Source: Fratercula arctica (lineage: Eukaryota; Chordata; Aves; Charadriiformes; Alcidae). From it: a DNA stretch of 64,000 bases. Positions within the stretch are counted from its first letter, which is position 1, and every line of letters begins with the position of its first letter. The DNA lies in contig CANTUZ010000007.1 of NCBI GenBank assembly GCA_947846985.1, positions 30,818,355 through 30,882,354 of the forward strand. The letters run 5' to 3'. Made by a program: the position numbers and the translations under genes. Shown here in pieces: positions 61,851-64,000 of the stretch. The notes below the pieces were generated by a model that ran no database searches, had not been told where the DNA came from, and saw only the letters and a list, made by a program, of their open reading frames with translations.

Positions 61851-63270
61851 CAAATAAGTAGGCCATTGCCTCTAGAAGATCTCCCCAGTTCAGAGGAATT
61901 TAAGCACAATATGGAGTTATGGTCGTAGAAGAACTATAGCTTTAAGAGTAACCTCTAAAATGTTATGATAATGACTTCTTTAATCCTCCTCCTTTTAATA
62001 GTTTTCCCTGTTTCATATCTGCAAATATACAGCATTATTATAATGAACAACTCATAGTGCTCCATGGGGATACTGTTACCCCTTTGGAATGGAATAAATA
62101 ATATAAATTTTAATGCTATTTTAACAAATGCTGTGATGCTTACTCATATACATAATGGGCTACCACACTGGGAAAAGTGAGTATAAAGGAGGATAAAGGA
62201 TATTCCTGGTAGAATTTTCATGACACAGAATTATTAGAGAATGCACATTTTTTTTAGCTTTTGTAATTTGGCTTCAATTTCTAGCAGATGGCAAATTTTA
62301 TTCTTTAGAATTCAATTATCCAAGTAGCTAATTAGAATTTTGAGATATTAGAAGTATAGAGCCTTAATCATAAAATCTTTCAGAGTAGCAAGTTTTTGCA
62401 CAATGCATTTATAATATTATTGCTTGTCCTTACAAGATGTAGGCCAAGCGCCCGTGAAATTTAAGTGCAATTTAGGGTGATGCATACAGGTAATGATTTC
62501 CTCCTTGAGGACACTAAAATGTTTAGCGTGTTGTGCATGTTGGAAATTCACTCTCTTGCTGAGTATAGGTGCCTCTAATTTAAGAAGACCAGAGACTTCT
62601 ACTGTAGAGAATTATAGAATATTGCTCTTTAGGGTTTTCATGAATAACGAAAAATTATCCGTTGTATGGAAAGATTAATTTATCTGAATAAGCTTTAGGG
62701 TGCCTGGAGTCATTTTCAAATAGAATCTGAAATCCAGATGTTCATCCATTCATTGCATTGAGCTGTGAGGGGAAAAAATATATATCAGTATAAATCATAA
62801 CATACTCAGTAAATGTGAACACCTTCTGCAAGTCGTCATAGATGGTTACAATAGAAAATACAGGATTATCCTTTCTTTAGATACTCTAATTATTAAATCA
62901 GTAGCATTTCTGAGGCAGAAATCCTGAATATGAGAAAAAGATTTGATTCAACGTGACATTAAATCCCCAAGTAGTACAAAAAATATGACTGTATTAGTCT
63001 TTCCCTTCAGTAAGAGGCAAAATAGTAAAATGAGACATTGTTACTACTAGTGAAAATTGTATTTATCTTATTGCATAAATGTGTGAGGCACTTTCATTTA
63101 TCTTTATTGTCTGGTTCTTTTTGAAAACAAAGATCAGATTCCAGAGGCATCTCAGTGAGGAAATGGTAGCGGGTAACATCAAACAGTGACTGTGTAGGAA
63201 AAGCAGCATAATTTGCACAGCTTCATTATAATGATCTTTTCTGTGAGTTGCTCTCGACTCTGCCTTGCAG

Positions 63271-63344
63271 ACTCCCGCAACACTTTCTTCACCTACTGGA
63301 TGCTGACCTTTGTTTACTGTGCCTTGAAGCAAAATTGCTCACAG
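63271..63344 (+). other. Possible exon, weak
   Basis: A pyrimidine-rich stretch ending TGCCTTGCAG (AG at 63269-63270) resembles a good acceptor. CACAG with GTAGAG at 63345 is a fair donor. The frame from 63213 stays open through this segment and on to a stop at 63449. It includes three N-glycosylation-type triplets (NCS, NNS, NFS) in the last 40 residues. I do not recognise the protein, and the segment could equally be the start of a terminal exon running to 63449. Chance cannot be excluded. Confidence 0.15.
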
Positions 63345-63682
63345 GTAGAGGGGACCACAGGGTTCCTCCTCACAGAGACAAACAATAGCCAAAGCAAGAC
63401 CCCTGCAGCCGTTTGCCACTGGACTAACTTCTCCTGGTCAGATGTCTGAGTCTAGCCTTTCAAAGCTGCTCTGAAATAATTTACGGCAAATCGACTGTTT
63501 AAAACAAAAGGCTGAAGAAAAGGTTGTCATTACAGCAAACACCCCAGAAACACAGGATCCCTTATAGTCTTAATTAAAATAAACCAGCTTCATAAATAAA
63601 GATTTATAGCCTGTATGCAACTGGAAATTTATATCTGCAAGAGGCTTTCAAAGCTTCAGAGTTTGTATTTATAGGAAACAGG

Positions 63683-63732
63683 CCTGATGTGTGCATGTGC
63701 ACACGTGGATGTGTAAGCACGTGTTTGTGTGT
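63683..63732. repeat. GT-rich tract with small hairpin
   Basis: An impure GT/CA alternating tract. Inside it GTGTGC (63689-63694) and GCACAC (63699-63704) pair around ATGT. Alternating purine-pyrimidine sequence of this kind can adopt Z-DNA. Confidence 0.75.
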
Positions 63733-64000
63733 CCTAAGTAGACATTTCATAATGTGAATGTTTTCCAAGGCCTCTTCCAAAAGCAAATATGGCTAGCAGA
63801 CTCTTCAGGTTTTCCCTGTCTCAAAAAAAAGGAGAATCAGAATGCTGAATTTGCCAGGCTTCTCAGATGAAGTATTTGTGTTAGATCCAAGATCAAGGTT
63901 TAGACAGATTGCAGTCTAATCTTTACTAAATAAAATTAAATTCTCTGTAGATGCAAATTAAGTGTATCTGGTTGGAACATAGTTTGTTGCCAACTAAAAT

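Larger units (their letters stand above)
52961..64000. other. AT-rich stretch with possible conserved elements, no gene seen
   Basis: No supported gene. Simple repeats are listed separately. Segments at about 54440-54600, 61360-61530, 62420-62510 and 63240-63640 have the mixed composition and TAAT, ATTA and E-box density often seen in conserved non-coding DNA. A possible exon is at 63271-63344. Frames such as 58076-58339 minus and 63063-63332 minus carry no recognisable domain. Confidence 0.5.

Noticed and set aside
61671..61853. Lys/Arg-rich minus frame
   Set aside because: The basic stretch is a translation of the polypyrimidine simple repeat.
1..64000. CRISPR array, operon, prophage or other prokaryotic system
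   Set aside because: The avian CR1 elements and the lack of coding density show vertebrate DNA. No regularly spaced repeats were seen.

Overview
This is a window of vertebrate nuclear DNA, almost certainly from a bird. The direct evidence is three copies of the CR1 LINE retrotransposon. One has the typical avian CR1 3' end, with a terminal run related to the ATTCTATG repeat. Another carries about 1.8 kb of decayed ORF2. The rest is AT-rich, single-copy-looking sequence with homopolymer and simple-repeat tracts. I see no operons, no bacterial or phage features, no CpG island, and no tRNA or rRNA gene that I recognise. I cannot determine species or chromosome.

No intact host protein-coding gene can be supported. 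Open reading frames are short (mostly 60-140 codons), overlap on both strands, and look like chance frames in AT-rich DNA. The window is most simply a gene desert or the inside of a very large intron.

Layout: 1-3063 unique AT-rich DNA, with a conserved-element-like stretch near 2740-2900. 3064-3210 CR1 3' end, minus strand. 3211-7165 unique. 7166-7760 a sharply GC-richer island: its first 400 bp resemble, from memory, a dispersed bird repeat with an AATAAA signal, followed by about 200 bp of unidentified sequence. 7761-29639 unique DNA with poly-T tracts, a near-perfect 21-bp hairpin (22454-22501), an exon-shaped segment (14349-14472) and a 163-codon minus-strand frame (12025-12516). 29640-31440 a 5'-truncated, internally deleted CR1 on the plus strand. 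31441-48954 unique. 48955-49485 an older CR1 fragment, minus strand. 49486-64000 unique, with several segments that read like conserved non-coding or regulatory DNA (best at 52540-52960), a 27-base C run (57396-57422) and a TTTTTTC-type repeat (61791-61850).

No multi-gene system is visible. The CR1 copies are dead: the largest has lost its endonuclease, the part of the reverse transcriptase holding the catalytic motif C, and its reading frame. The observations most worth following up are the hairpin, the GC island, the exon-shaped segment and the possible regulatory elements. All rest on reading alone, and alignment to other bird genomes or RNA-seq would decide them.
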